Below are positions 1 through 11,295 of a stretch of 64,000 nucleotides of DNA, in pieces. The notes below the pieces were generated by a model. That model was not told the DNA's origin and ran no database searches. It worked only from the letters and a program-made list of their open reading frames with translations. The translations under genes were made by a program, and so were the position numbers. Source of the DNA: Buxus sempervirens (Eukaryota > Streptophyta > Magnoliopsida > Buxales > Buxaceae); NCBI GenBank assembly GCA_947561395.2, contig OX387184.1, positions 19,448,205 through 19,512,204 on the forward strand, read 5' to 3'. The first letter of the stretch is position 1. Every line of letters begins with the position of its first letter.

Positions 1-3000
1 GAACCTGTGCTTGAACATTTTGCAACTTACTTTTGCTTCTTTATCTTCTTGCTCTCTCAATAACGATGTATGTGCCCTTACTGCCCATAACCTGTCTTCA
101 TGCTTTTTAATTGCCCAAGTGAATGCCTTCTTCTTGATTGATGGATTTGAGAATCATAATCTGATGATCTAATCTCATGCCCTTACTACCCATGATCTCT
201 CTTTCATGCCTTCTTTTTGTCCTAGTAAAATCCTTCTTCATGATTGAACAATTAGGAACCCTTGTTTAACGAAGAAAACATGCCATTGCTTTGAAGCCTT
301 TTTTTTCAAATTCGAAGACTAAAGCTTGATTGCTTCTTCCAGATGTTGGAATTCATTCCAATGAAAACCCAAAAGGAAAGACACTGAGCATGCCCCGGTT
401 TTGATTGTTTGAAGAAGTATTTGCCCCTCAGTAGAGATGATCCTCTTTTTTCCTTTTTCTCTTTTTTTTTCTTTTTTCTTTTTTTTTCTTCTCTTTTTTT
501 CTTCTCTTTTTTTCTCTTTTTTTTTTTAACCTTTGCAGAAAAGAAACCCTAATAGAAGAATGCAAATGCAAACATAAGAAAATAGGTTTTATACTAGTGG
601 CCTCAGAATTCTCTAATGCTTGCAAAACCAATGTTTTATGAAAAGATATAGATGCTCATCATAGGCCAAAAATATATATTTTTTGCTTTTTTGTGTTTTT
701 ATATATTTTTTTTGAAAAAATGATCCAATCACTTATTAGCATATAGTCCAAAAGAATTAAAATCAAGTTGAATAATGAGAAGATTATTTCAGAAAATGAA
801 GAAAGACCAAAATAAGCCTTCGGAACCTTTAGAATCATTCCCATGACCATCGGCTTGTCAATTGATGCTCCTGATATGACAACTCTTTCAATCTGACTAT
901 TTTGCCCCAGTCTAGAAAGACATCTTCCTTCATCCAATTGAAGAACAATTGTTTCTCCATTGTATCCATGATATGAGAATTTATGACTTCAACTTCAGCA
1001 ATAATTTCCTATTGTCAATTTTGATGGCCATCAACTTGTTCACAGATGATTCATATCATAGTTCTGATTATGTTGCTTCAGTCTTGAAAAGAGAATTTTC
1101 CTCAATCACTTGAAGAGTGACTGTATCTCAAAATAACCACCAACATGAGGACTTCACCTGGATCTATACCAATTCTGGACTTTCCTCTCTGACGATTTCC
1201 TTCTTATAGATAGCTGATTATTTGCCAGGTAGCGCCCTTCCGGGTTTTCACTACATTTTCTCCATTTTTTCTTTTTTTCTTTTTATCCTTTTTTTTTTTA
1301 TCCTTCATCACTAGCAACCATGTAGTCAAAACTGCCTTAATTCAAAATTTCTTAATCAAAGAGGACTTATGAATAGGATGAAACGAAGGCTTGGTGTTAG
1401 ATTAGAAACAAAAGGAATAAAAGGCTCAAATACCCTATGATCAAATAGGTTAACTGAAATTGTAATTTTTAAGGCATTTCTTCCCTTGGAATGAATACAA
1501 AATTGCCCCCAGTAATGAAGTTCTTCCCTCAATTTGATTTCTTCATTTGAAACTTATTCTCCAGTATTGAACTTCTTTTTTCAATTCTTTTCTTCACAAT
1601 TTTGAAGACATTCTCCAAATAGCATTTGATTATCTTTTTTTTCCTCCTTTTTTTTTTCTTTTTCCCATTTTTTGAAAACATATTCAAAATCCTTTTTGAA
1701 CTTCAATAATTGTCCCTTCATTCCTTTTTTTTTTATGCCTTAATAAATTTGTCCCAGTGTGGGGTTACAATTCTCAGTTTATATTACTTGGAAAAATGTA
1801 TCAAGCTCAAAGAGTTTAACTAGGGATTTCAAAATTTTTGGGGATATAAGAAAGAAAGGCCTCTTATCATTTTAAGAAAAATTTGAATTTTAGTCTTGGA
1901 AGAGTTGCACTGCATGACCGGCTCAGGATTTTTTCTTCTTTTTTTTTCTTAATCACCTTCTATCAAGATAAAAGCATCTTCAAATAAAACCTCTGTTATG
2001 AACAAGTTCTTCACCTTTTGATCAATCTTTTGAATTTGGATTCTTTCCATCAAATGATGCCCAATTCTATTTCCTATGAAAAGGTCAGATTCTCCCATAT
2101 TTTCAAGTGCAAAGCCCCAATATTATCAACTTCCTTTTGAACGCATCAGCAAGTGGTGCGATCCTTTCTGTATTCTAATGAAGAAACTTCAAATCTTCTT
2201 CTATCTTTTCTGTTGAAGACTATGGGTCATCTTTGGTTCCAAAGGCCATAAAATTGGTCATTTTATAATTTTGCAGAATATTCTTCTCATGACACTTAAA
2301 AAGATTTGAATTTTCACATAAAATGTCTTTTTCTTCGATTTTGGTCTCAAAATTGAGCCCAATTTCAAGGTCATATTCAACTCAATGAAATTCAATAAGA
2401 GATATGATTCATAATTAAAAGGACCTTGCTGAAAACTTTTTTTTTTTTTTATAGAAAAATGTTAAAGGGAAAAATCTTTTTTTTTTTAAAGAGCCTTTAT
2501 TGAAATCACTTCCTGAGAACAAGACTCCTTAAGATCCTCAGGAAATGTGCATTCTTTTTATGCAGGTTTCTTTTCAGAGAACGTGAGAGTTCGAAAACTG
2601 CCCCTGTTCTCAAAGGCAAAAGTTGACTTTTCTCCCTTTTTCTGATAATTTCTTTCTCCTGCTGAGTGAGGCAAGCCTTCCTGCTCATAACCAGGAGCAT
2701 TTCTTTCAAGATAAACCCTGACTGTTGGACCAATAGGAGCGATAAGCTGAGAAGGGTCAAATCTTCTTTCTCTAGAGAAAATTGCCCCTATTGCATTTGA
2801 GCTGCCTGCCCCATTGTTATCTGTATGTGGGATGGGTGTAACTGAATTGAATGATAAGGAGTTATTATCCACTAAATCCTGAATTGTATGCTTTAGGGCC
2901 AAGCAACGATCAGTGGTATGCCCTGGAGTGCTCATATGATAATCACATATTGCAGATGAATCATAATTCTTCCCCTTGCTTGCATGAGGATTTGGCAACC

Positions 3001-3756
3001 TCAAAGTCACATAACCCTTCTGAAGTAAGGTAGGCAAAAGTTCAGATGGTCTCATAGGCAGTTTAGAAAATTCCCTTCTCTTCCTTACTTCTGTTTCCTC
3101 CTTCACAGGCTGTGCAAAAGGGACATTAATTTGAATAGGCAGCAAAGGAAATTGATGGGTTGGCTTGATAGGAGGTGGATGGGCATTGATTTGAAAGGGT
3201 TCCCTAGGAAGTTGCACCATATTCACTTCTGCTTCTCTCATTTCTTCATTATTTATTCTTCCATTACCATTCTCCTTTTTCTGTGTAGATAAAGTGGTGG
3301 AAGCTTCCTGGTTCAACACTGCAGAGTAATCAGCTATTTTCCCAGACTTGATCCCATCTTCAATTCTGTCTGCCACTTGCACTAGGGCAGCAAAGTTGGT
3401 GGTATTTTGACCCACCAAGTGACTGTAAAATGGTTACCCCAATGTCATGATGAAAGTTGAAATCATTTCTGGTTCTCCCACGGGTGGCTTGACTTGTGCA
3501 GCCAACTCCCTCCACCTTTTAGCATATTGCCTTATGGTCTTATCATTTCTCTTCGTCATCCTCATCATGTCATACCTATCTAGTATAATCTCAGAGTTGA
3601 ACCTGTATTGTGCTAAAAAGGAATTTGCTAAATCCTTCCACCTTCTGATCTTTCCATGGTCTAATGTGGCAAACCACCTCAAAGCAGCTCCAGTTAAACT
3701 CCTCTGGAAGAGCTGAATTAGTATGCCATCATCCCGACCGAACTGGCATAGGGCAC
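1..3756 (-). mobile_element. Element C: Ty3/gypsy fossil, gag plus downstream noncoding region
   Basis: Minus-strand relic of a Ty3/gypsy element. The right part (about 2.56-3.76 kb) translates to a Gag closely related to that of element A. The left 2.5 kb is AT- and pyrimidine-rich noncoding DNA. Parts of it match the region downstream of gag in element B: the block near 1.73-1.88 kb resembles 10.68-10.82 kb, and the block near 1.36-1.46 kb resembles 10.19-10.28 kb. C is therefore a relative of B with the same layout of gag followed by a long noncoding tail. It is cut at 3756 by a plus-strand LTR and runs off the left edge. No LTR of its own is visible. It is broken and older than the elements inserted in it. 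Confidence 0.75.
2558..3756 (-). pseudogene. gag fossil of element C
   Basis: Minus-strand Gag relic. It keeps the core helical block seen in A and B (FQRSLTG, then RWFATLDHGK, QYAKRWRE and VADRIEDGIKSG). It also keeps a zinc-knuckle-like motif of the form C-x2-H-x5-H-x4-C followed by an LKHTIQDLVD stretch, as in A and B. The N-terminal part is missing because the neighbouring LTR begins inside the capsid-like region. It is a fossil with a small number of breaks. Protein similarity to element A gag is high by eye, so the two belong to one family. Confidence 0.75.
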
Positions 3757-3958
3757 TGTTAGCACCTCATTTTTGCACCCCAAAAAATGAAGAAAATGAA
3801 AATTTTAATTAACAAGTCAAACCCTAAGGAGGTCAAAAAAATTGACTTTTGATTCAAGTAAATTTGGCCATTAAACCTCATCTCATTGAAAAGAGCATTT
3901 CGACACGGTTCCAACGCAACTGAATTTGTTGGAATCGGAGTCCAGATGAGAAAGATAT
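3757..3958 (+). mobile_element. LTR start fragment in plus orientation
   Basis: About 200 bp beginning TGTTAGCACC that align with the first 200 bp of the element B LTR read on its own strand. Shared blocks are TTTTTGCACCCC, GACACGGTTC and CAACGCAACTGA. It abuts a second LTR-start signature at 3959. It is either a truncated LTR into which element A inserted, or an internal duplication of A's LTR start. Confidence 0.5.
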
Positions 3959-4065
3959 TGTAGACACCCCAAATTGCACTACAAAATGAGAAAATAATGA
4001 AAACATTAATTGGAATTTAAAACAGGCCAAAAATGCATAAAAATTGACTAAGCAGGCTTTGCCCG

Positions 4066-4170
4066 TATTTCATTCACGGGCCGGTCGCGCCCGAGATCTC
4101 TCTACGGTCAAGCACGCCCGTATTGAAAATACGGTCACCGTTGGACCGTAATTCATTTACGGTCACTAAA
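4066..4170 (+). repeat. Palindrome array in LTR A, about 28-bp period
   Basis: Four imperfect 21-bp inverted repeats of the form GCCCGTA-N7-TACGGTC, separated by 6-7 bp. They lie about 200 bp upstream of the LTR TATA box. The same unit and period occur in the element B LTRs and at 17.97-18.10 kb. Confidence 0.75.
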
Positions 4171-4365
4171 GACTCGTGCGAGTTTTATTCTTCTCTCGAT
4201 TTCCGAGCTTTATCTTTAGTCCAATATATCTTTAAATGAGCGAATTACGTCTTTTATTCACTGAAGCCACCTTGGTTGGCTATGGATGGGCATTATCTCT
4301 GTCTTTCACTCTATCCTGAGGATCAGGATATATCCTTCTGGACCAGCCTTGCCCCTGTGCTTGCC

Positions 4366-4373
4366 TATAAATA
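4366..4373 (+). promoter_or_regulatory. TATA box of LTR A
   Basis: TATAAATA in the context GCCTATAAATAGAG, the same context as in element B. Transcription of element A would start about 30 bp downstream, on the plus strand. Confidence 0.6.
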
Positions 4374-5689
4374 GAGGTGAGATTCTCAAGCTAAGGGCCA
4401 CGAAAATTTGAAGTCTAAGAAGCTCCAAGAGAAGAAGAGGAACCCCTGCTGCTCTGCTTGCTCAATCCAGGTAAGTCCCTTTTCCCTTTTATTTTCTGTC
4501 TTCAATTCTAGAAGTAATAGGATCTTCTCCATTACTGTAGAATAAGGCCATCTTTTGTACTTGTATTCCTAAACTTGTCTCTAAGTACCTCAAGAGTCTC
4601 TCTAGCCGTAAAACGTGAAGAGAGAGCTAGGGGAAAAGAGAATAGGTGGATCCCTAGAATAGAACCCCATATCTTTTTTTCTCCCTTTTCTAGAATAAAG
4701 CCTGTGATTGTGTTTGTATAACCAAACCTATCTCCAAGTACCTCAAGAATCCTCTCTAGCCGTAAAACGTGAAGAGAGAGCTAGGGGAAAAGAGAACAGG
4801 TGAATCCGTAGGGTAGACCCCCATGTGCTCTAATATGTGAGATGTAGCTGCTTTAAATATCCTGATCATGTTTTAATGCTTTTAATGATGAATCTGAATG
4901 AATCACATGAATCTATGATGTTTATAGCATGAGATCCCCACTATTTTCCAAAATTTGGATTTTTCCCACTGTTGCACCTACAGCACTGTTTTCGTGATTT
5001 TTGGTGGTTTTAGGCTAAGATCTTGGATTTATCATGATCAATATGGTAGATCTGGATCCAGAAGCCTGAAAGAAAATTCTAGGGTTTCATGATATGGTTT
5101 TTGAGTCCTTTTTCATTATTGAGAGAAGACCCTACGGTCTAAATTCTCCCCTTTTGGTGTTTTTCATCAACGGGGTATTTTTGGTTTTGATTTTCAGATT
5201 TAATGTGAAATTTGGGCTTTATCTATGTCCTGGACTATTCAAGTTCAATTTTGAAATATTTTATAAAAATCATATTTTTCTAGATTTCTAGAATTTGACT
5301 TGAAGCCAGATTTTTGGGATTTTTCACTTTAAATTGATTTTATTTGATTTTATCTAAATTTTGTTTTGATCATGAAACCCTAGGAATGGTATGATCATAT
5401 TTGAAAGTTCTGGATCAATCAGACTATTCATATGAAAAAACCATATATTTTTGTCTTTTTTGTGATTTTTCCTGATTTTTATAGCAAGCTTTTTCCTTTA
5501 TTTAAACATGAACAATACCTGGCAACCACCTTATGTGGATGAATAGGGGTGCCTAATACCTTCCCTTGTTCATAACCTAATCCTCTCACCCATCTCTGGT
5601 TGTTTTTTTCAGGAGGGTTATTTTTACCCTAAAATTGCCTTTTGAGCTTATTTAATATTTTGGTGTCCATTCACACCTAAATTGAATGG

Positions 5690-5698
5690 TGGCGACTC
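5690..5698 (+). other. Primer binding site-like sequence of element A
   Basis: TGGCGACTC about 15 bp after the LTR end, identical over its length to the first 9 nt of the element B primer site. The match to B stops after these 9 nt, so the site is weak or decayed. The primer tRNA was not identified. Confidence 0.45.
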
Positions 5699-6242
5699 TT
5701 TGTTTAATTTAATCCCATGTGATGATAGAGGAAGTCAAAAGGTTTTTGATTTTTTCCCATGTCTCACAAGAACTTTGAGCTAATGATGTGATGATAACGT
5801 AGATCTGGGATTCTGGTCATCACTAGGCTTGAGTGCTAAGTTGCCATTAAGCCAAAACCCAAAACCCATACGCTTGAAGGTGGAGTTACATGTTTTTGGC
5901 TAAAATACACAATTACGTGGGAATATGGGTTTGTAATTGTGGGAAGGCCGTTTGTATGGCTTACAAACCAGGGCATAATGCAGATGCCATATTGAAGGTA
6001 AACAAGGTAACAAGGTAATCCTATTTTTCTACATTATTTTCATGTCATAGGGGTGTCATGGTGCCCATTGGTTCGGGATAAAATTGGTCCCAAAATATAC
6101 ATATTTTCTAAAATTGGTGCAGCCCATAGGAAGAGTTTCTAACTCTGTTTAGAATCAATCCTACCCAATGTTCATACAAGAGGCAACAAAAGGGTATCAA
6201 ATTCTAGAATGAGGTGTCAATTCGGAGGGTACATGTGCCCTC
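5699..6242 (+). mobile_element. Element A leader, left part
   Basis: Untranslated leader of element A between the primer site and the insertion of element B. No coding signal was seen. It ends with CCCTC, the target duplication repeated at 17824-17828. Confidence 0.55.
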
Positions 6243-7011
6243 TGTGCGCACCCCCCTTTTCGGTTCCGGGTTTCGCACGACGAGGTGCATGTGGAAGTGA
6301 TGCTCGCCTCGGGACTGATTTGGAGTTTGGAGTCGCCACTGCCTGAGAGGTGCAGGCAGACACAAAGGGGGCACCTATTCGGGCCTAATTATTCTGGTCT
6401 GCGGCTTTTTAGAGTTCTGAGCAAGTTCTCGGTTACGTCTAGGGAAGCCCGAAGACACCCTAGCCCGCCCCGTCGATTGACAGGTCCCGTGGGTCTCCTT
6501 GGTCTGAGTCAACTTAGTTTTCACCCAATTCCTAAGCCAGCATACACACTTATTTGGTCTGGTGGGACCCTCTGAAGGTGTGGGTCCCTTTTATTTTAAT
6601 TTTATCTTTTTTATTTGTCTAAGTGAGGTGGGTCGGACCCGGGTCCCGTTGGAAGACCCGTGGGCTGCCATGGTTGGGCCTTGGGCCCAGTTGGGTTATT
6701 GGGTAACCCATTTGGATATTTTATTATTTTATTTATTTACACTTTAGGTTTGGGCTTAGTGGGCTTGGAATGGGCCCATTAGCCAAAGTCAAGTGGCCTT
6801 GGGCCCGTTTATTGAAAACGGGCCCGGTTTGGGCCGGTCAAAAGTGGGCCCCACAAGTGGGCCAAAAGTATCTTAATGGGCCTATCTAGGCCCAAAGTCC
6901 AAAAATGGGCTTAAGATAGCCCAAGTGGTTTAAGGGAATGGTTCAAGCCGGTTTAGACCGGATTAGGTCCAACCGAACCAAGAAATTACACTTTTTACAT
7001 CATTTTTACAA

Positions 7012-7134
7012 GTGCCCGTATTTTCTCTACGGTCCAGCCCGACCGTGGATTGACTACGGTCTCTTCTGCCCGTGAAGCAAACACGGTCCAGGCTGGACCG
7101 GCCTGAGTTTACGGGCGCAACTCAGTTTGCCCGT
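7012..7134 (-). repeat. Downstream palindrome cluster in LTR B
   Basis: Four to five looser units built from GCCCGTA, GACCGTG and TACGGTC half-sites with spacings near 28 bp. The LTR TATA box (7881-7888) faces the other way, so this cluster lies about 0.8 kb inside the transcribed part. An identical copy lies at 16.17-16.29 kb. Confidence 0.65.
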
Positions 7135-7880
7135 TTGCTGCCGATTCTTCCTGGGATCACTCCGGCTGTCTTCTTGGGATCTTCAATGACTTCTGTGGTG
7201 ATTCCAGGGCCTTTAGGATTCTTCATTTCTTTCTTTTGGCTTGAAAAGGACATTCTTCTTCTTTGATTTTTCTTGAAGAAACCGGCTCATTTCTTGTTTG
7301 TTTACCTCCAGATTTAAAAATAGGACATATGGTATTTACAGGGAATTGAACATCCTTAAAGAAGTCATATCCCAATCATGGAATAAGAAAGATCATTAGT
7401 TGATTCTTAGTGTCCAAAGGACACTTTCTTTTCTTTCTTTTTTTTCTTTTTATGATCAACTCCTTTTAGCTTGCCATGACTTAAGAGGGAACAACAAAAG
7501 GGTTAGTAGAAACTGTAGAATGTACAATAATTTGAAAAGAAATTAAAACTTATCACATTGTATTTAAATGGGTGAGAAAAAATACTTACAATGCTGTTTA
7601 TGACTAGTTCTAATGGTTCCTTTGGATTCGAACAAATTCGGCAGCGCTTCCGCGTCCTCCGGAATTCTCTAGATTGATTTTGGCAGATGTTTGGTGGGTT
7701 CCCTATGCTAAAAGGGTGAAAAGGCAAGATTTAAACAAGTTTTTGGGCAGCACAGGGGCATTTTGGTCATTGGGATGGATGTTGGCAGAGGTTGGACGGG
7801 GTTTGGCCGTGGAAAGCTTCAAGAGGGAGAGGGGGTAGGCCAGGGGAGAAGGCTTACTCAAATGAGGGGGGTGGCTTCTC

Positions 7881-7888
7881 TATTTATA
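7881..7888 (-). promoter_or_regulatory. TATA box of LTR B
   Basis: TATAAATA on the minus strand in the context GCCTATAAATAGAG, immediately downstream (in element orientation) of the palindrome array. The copy that drives the element is at 17036-17043 in the 5' LTR. Confidence 0.65.
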
Positions 7889-7902
7889 GGCAAAATTTTC
7901 GT

Positions 7903-8108
7903 GCCCGTAATTGAACTACGGGCATGCCTTACCCGTACTTTAAGTACGGGCGTGCCTTGCCCGTAATTCAATTACGGGCGAAAAACGAATATTTGCAATT
8001 ATCGCAGATTCTTCCGTACGGGACGCGTGTCCCGCCACGCGTCCCCTTCTAGAAGCTTGCCCGTAGTTGAAGTACGGGCATGTCTCGCCCGTATTTCAAA
8101 TACGGTCC
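7903..8108 (-). repeat. Palindrome arrays upstream of the LTR B TATA box
   Basis: Five 21-bp inverted repeats of the form GCCCGTA-N7-TACGGGC in two groups (7903-7979 and 8058-8106). The period is exactly 28 bp and the spacers read RTGCCTT or ATGTCTC. An identical copy lies at 17058-17263. The first group ends about 15 bp from the TATA box, the place expected for upstream activating sites. Confidence 0.8.
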
Positions 8109-8668
8109 CGCACGTTTTTAAAATGTTTGGATTTCAAACCTTTATTCAATTTGGTTTATTTAAAGATTTTTATCCGATTTTTTGATTATTTTATTATAAA
8201 ACGAGATTCTCTTATTAAAATAATATTAAACGATCATTTTTATTTATTTAATTCATCTATTCTGCTTTTTGCTGCTGTTTTGCCACATGGGCAGCTTTTC
8301 TTTGAAACTTCAACTGCCCATAACTTTTCCGTCCGATGTCCGATTTCAGCAAATTTGGTGTCGTTGGAATCAGCTCGGAATGCTCTATCCAATGGGATCA
8401 AATTGGGCAGTTGAATTGGGGCCGAGCAAAAAGTCAATTTTCGCTTCCCCAAAAGTTTGACCGGCTCACAACTTCCTCATCCGGACCCCGATTCTGGCAA
8501 ACTCAGTTGCGTTAGAACCGTGTCAAAATGCTCTTTTTAATGAGAGGAAGTTTGATGGCCAATTCTCTTTGGACCAAAAAAGTCAAATTTTGGCCCCCCA
8601 GGGTTTGACTTTTTAATTGAAATTTTCATTTTCTTCATTTTCTGGGGTGCAAAAATCAGGTGTCTACA

Positions 8669-11295
8669 GCTGCCCCTCTTTGCCAGAGTCACCTTGGGGA
8701 TGAATGGCAAAGAAGAAAAAGAACCTTATTTTTGCACTTTGCATTTCTGTCGACATGATCAACAAGCTTAAGTCCTCTTGATTTTCGAAGCAGCGGAAAT
8801 TGGTTTCCACTCAGTTTTTTGGGGTTTGCTCACCCACACTTCGCGGGCTTCCTGGAGCAACCCCTGATTGGTTTTCGCCTAGATCTCGAAGCTTGCTCAC
8901 CCACACTTCGCGGGTTTCTCGGAGCAATTCTTGATTTTAATTTAGATTAAAAGGGAGGGGATTGGACTTAAGCTCACCAACCTGTTTTGACATCGATGCA
9001 AGATGCTCAACAATGTTCTTTTCTTTTTGTTTGTTCCATTAAAGCTTTTAGGTGATTTCCAGTTTTTTGGCTTTCTTTTCAACAGATTTAGAGTTTTTTT
9101 TTTTTTTTTTTTTTTTTTGAAGGAGGTCATCAGGCCAAGGTTTGGGAGTGAAGGTGGGAGGACGGGAGGAAGCTTTTGCGCTGCTGTCCATCATCTCGAA
9201 GACCACACACACCTGTTCTAGCCTATGCTATTTACAAAAGTGGTAAATCAAAAATTACAAAAGGGCCAATTTGCCCAGAATTTCTTCATTCTGCTTTCTT
9301 CTTGAGAACTTAAGAACTTCACCGTTCTTTCTTCATGGCATGGCCTTCTCAGCTTGGGGAAGAGTTCCTTCATCAGCTTCTCTTGTGATAAGGTAGAGGT
9401 TCCCTGGTTTGGAATGGCTCCATTGGGGATTGGTGGGAACTTCTATCGTCTTTTCTCTTTTTTTGCTTTTTTCACTTGGTTAGGAGCTTCTGCTGAGTAT
9501 GGGTACTCTGTGGGGATGAAGGCTCCTTGCCTTGGCTTTCTACTTGGCCTTTTTCAGTCTTGTTTGTTTCTCTAGCCTCAAGGCGTTTCTTGATGACCTG
9601 CCAAGATCTCACAAAGCAGTGAGGCATCTGAAATCAAGAAGATAAGCAGCAGAATAGTTTTTTTTTTTTTTTTTTTTTGTTTTTTTTTTTTTTTTTTTTT
9701 TGAGCAAGTGATCTTTAAAAGAAAAGGCAAGACCAGCGATCACGGTGATTTGCCTTGTTAGCTCGAAGTGTTTTTGGACAGTGTGCTCGACACGTATTCC
9801 CATGAAATTCTTGACTTAGGCCAGCAAGGGTTTAAAAGCTGAGAGGTATTTCAAGGAATGTCCCCCATTTCCCAAGTTTTAGTTTCTCTCATTTTCTCCT
9901 TTTTCTGGATTTGGCAATTGAGAGTTCTACCCTGGGTTAGTGACTATCCCAACTTGAGGGTTCTTTGGACAACTTTTTGCATATTATGCCCTTCAGATCA
10001 GAGAGGTCTTGAAATTAGGACGAAATGTTGGCTTGGTTACAAGTTTGAGAAATGAAAGGAGACAAGGTTCAAAGTTTTATCTTTTCATTCTCAGGTTTTA
10101 CTTTGTGTCATGCCGAAGCTCATTCTTCCTTTTTAGATTCCTTCATCACAAATTTGCACAAAATCTGATCGTCACTTCTTCTGTAATCAGAAAGGACTTT
10201 CTAATAGGACGAAACAAAGGCCGTGGTTTTAGTTTATGAAAGGAAGGGAATACGGCTCAAAGTTATTTTGTAAATGGGTTGAGTCATGTACTACCCTTTT
10301 CTGGATTGCTTGGACTTTGACACTGTCCGTTTCACTTTCTTTTCTTTTCTTTTTGAGGCCTTTTGCTTTTTCCTTTATTTTTCTTTTGCCTGGGGGCCGA
10401 TTCTTGCTCTTTTTTTTATTTGCTTGGCCTGCCCCAGTGTGCTTTTTCTTTTCTTTTTCTTTCTTAGCTTTTGCATACTTGCCTCATTTCTTCTTTGTCA
10501 AGCACCATATTGGGGTATCTGACTTAGTGGGTCAGAAAGAAAATTGTTAGGCTCAAAGGGTTTGACTAAGGATATGATTTGGGGAAATTTTGGGATGCAA
10601 AGCAAAGATGGCCTTCCATCCTTTTACAGAAGTGGTGACAATTTGATTGGATCATGCAAATTTATTCAGGAATCTTACTCATCCTTTTTATTTCTTTTTC
10701 AGCTTTTCCCCAGTGTGGGGTGGCTAGACACAACACAGGTATTTGAATAATACGATCAGGCTCAAAATGTTTGACTAGCGATTCTTAAAATTCAGAATGA
10801 ATGAAGGATGGCCTCTCATCCTTTCTCAAAGACATAATTGCTCAAGTCGGCCTCAGCCCTTAGCTGGTTTAGACATTTTCTCTCTCTTTTTTTCTTTTCT
10901 CTCTCTCCAGGGTTATTCTGCCCCCAAGGCAAGGATGGGTCTAGGAGAAAAATCAAAACATAGATCAGGAAATGACTGCCTTTGGCTCAGTCAAGGTTCT
11001 CATGGGACAGTATCCTGCACCCAGCTGAAAATACCTTTGAGCTATTCGGCATTTTTCCATGACCATGGTCTTACCAAAGGGTATGGTCTCAGAGCAATGT
11101 CATCACCGACCAAACACTTGCATTTTTTCTTTTTTTCCTTTTCTCATTTTTATGTATATATTTTTTCAAAAAGTTTGCATGGAAGTAAAAAGTATTTACA
11201 GAATTACTAATTACCAGGAGAGATTAACAAAAAAGTAAATTTCAAACTTATCCTGGTTATAGTGGATGTTGCATCTTGCAGCCCTGCCTAACCTC
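8669..11295 (-). mobile_element. Element B interior, noncoding tail downstream of gag
   Basis: 2.6 kb between gag and the 3' LTR, where pol would lie in an autonomous element. On the plus strand it begins GCTGCCCCTCTTTGCC, which is the element's polypurine tract read on the other strand. The rest is pyrimidine-rich, with long T runs at about 9.09-9.12 and 9.66-9.70 kb. There are two related blocks (about 10.54-10.62 and 10.76-10.82 kb: CTCAAA-GTTTGACTA, then GATGGCCT). No domain of a polyprotein was found in any frame. Confidence 0.7.

Larger units (their letters stand above)
3959..5675 (+). mobile_element. Element A 5' LTR (Ty3/gypsy, Tat/Ogre-like)
   Basis: Begins TGTAGACACC and ends near a CA at about 5673-5675, just before a primer-binding-like TGGCGACTC. 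Promoter layout fits an LTR: an array of about four palindromes at 4066-4170, then a TATA box (TATAAATA, 4366-4373). Two near-identical segments lie about 190 bp apart around 4.57-4.81 kb (CTCTCTAGCCGTAAAACGTG in each), an internal duplication. The end is set from the primer site and is good to about 10 bp. No matching 3' LTR is seen in the window. Confidence 0.7.
6243..8668 (-). repeat. Element B 3' LTR
   Basis: 2426 bp. Read on the minus strand it starts TGTAGACACC at 8668 and ends GTGCGCACA at 6243. A constant offset of 9155 relates it to the other copy, and every open frame inside is identical in the two copies. It carries palindrome arrays at about 7.01-7.13, 7.90-7.98 and 8.06-8.11 kb and a TATA box at 7881-7888. 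Confidence 0.92.

Noticed and set aside
428-631. Lys/Glu-rich open frame on the minus strand
   Set aside because: It is the reading of a long CT-rich run in the noncoding tail of element C; no coding signal.
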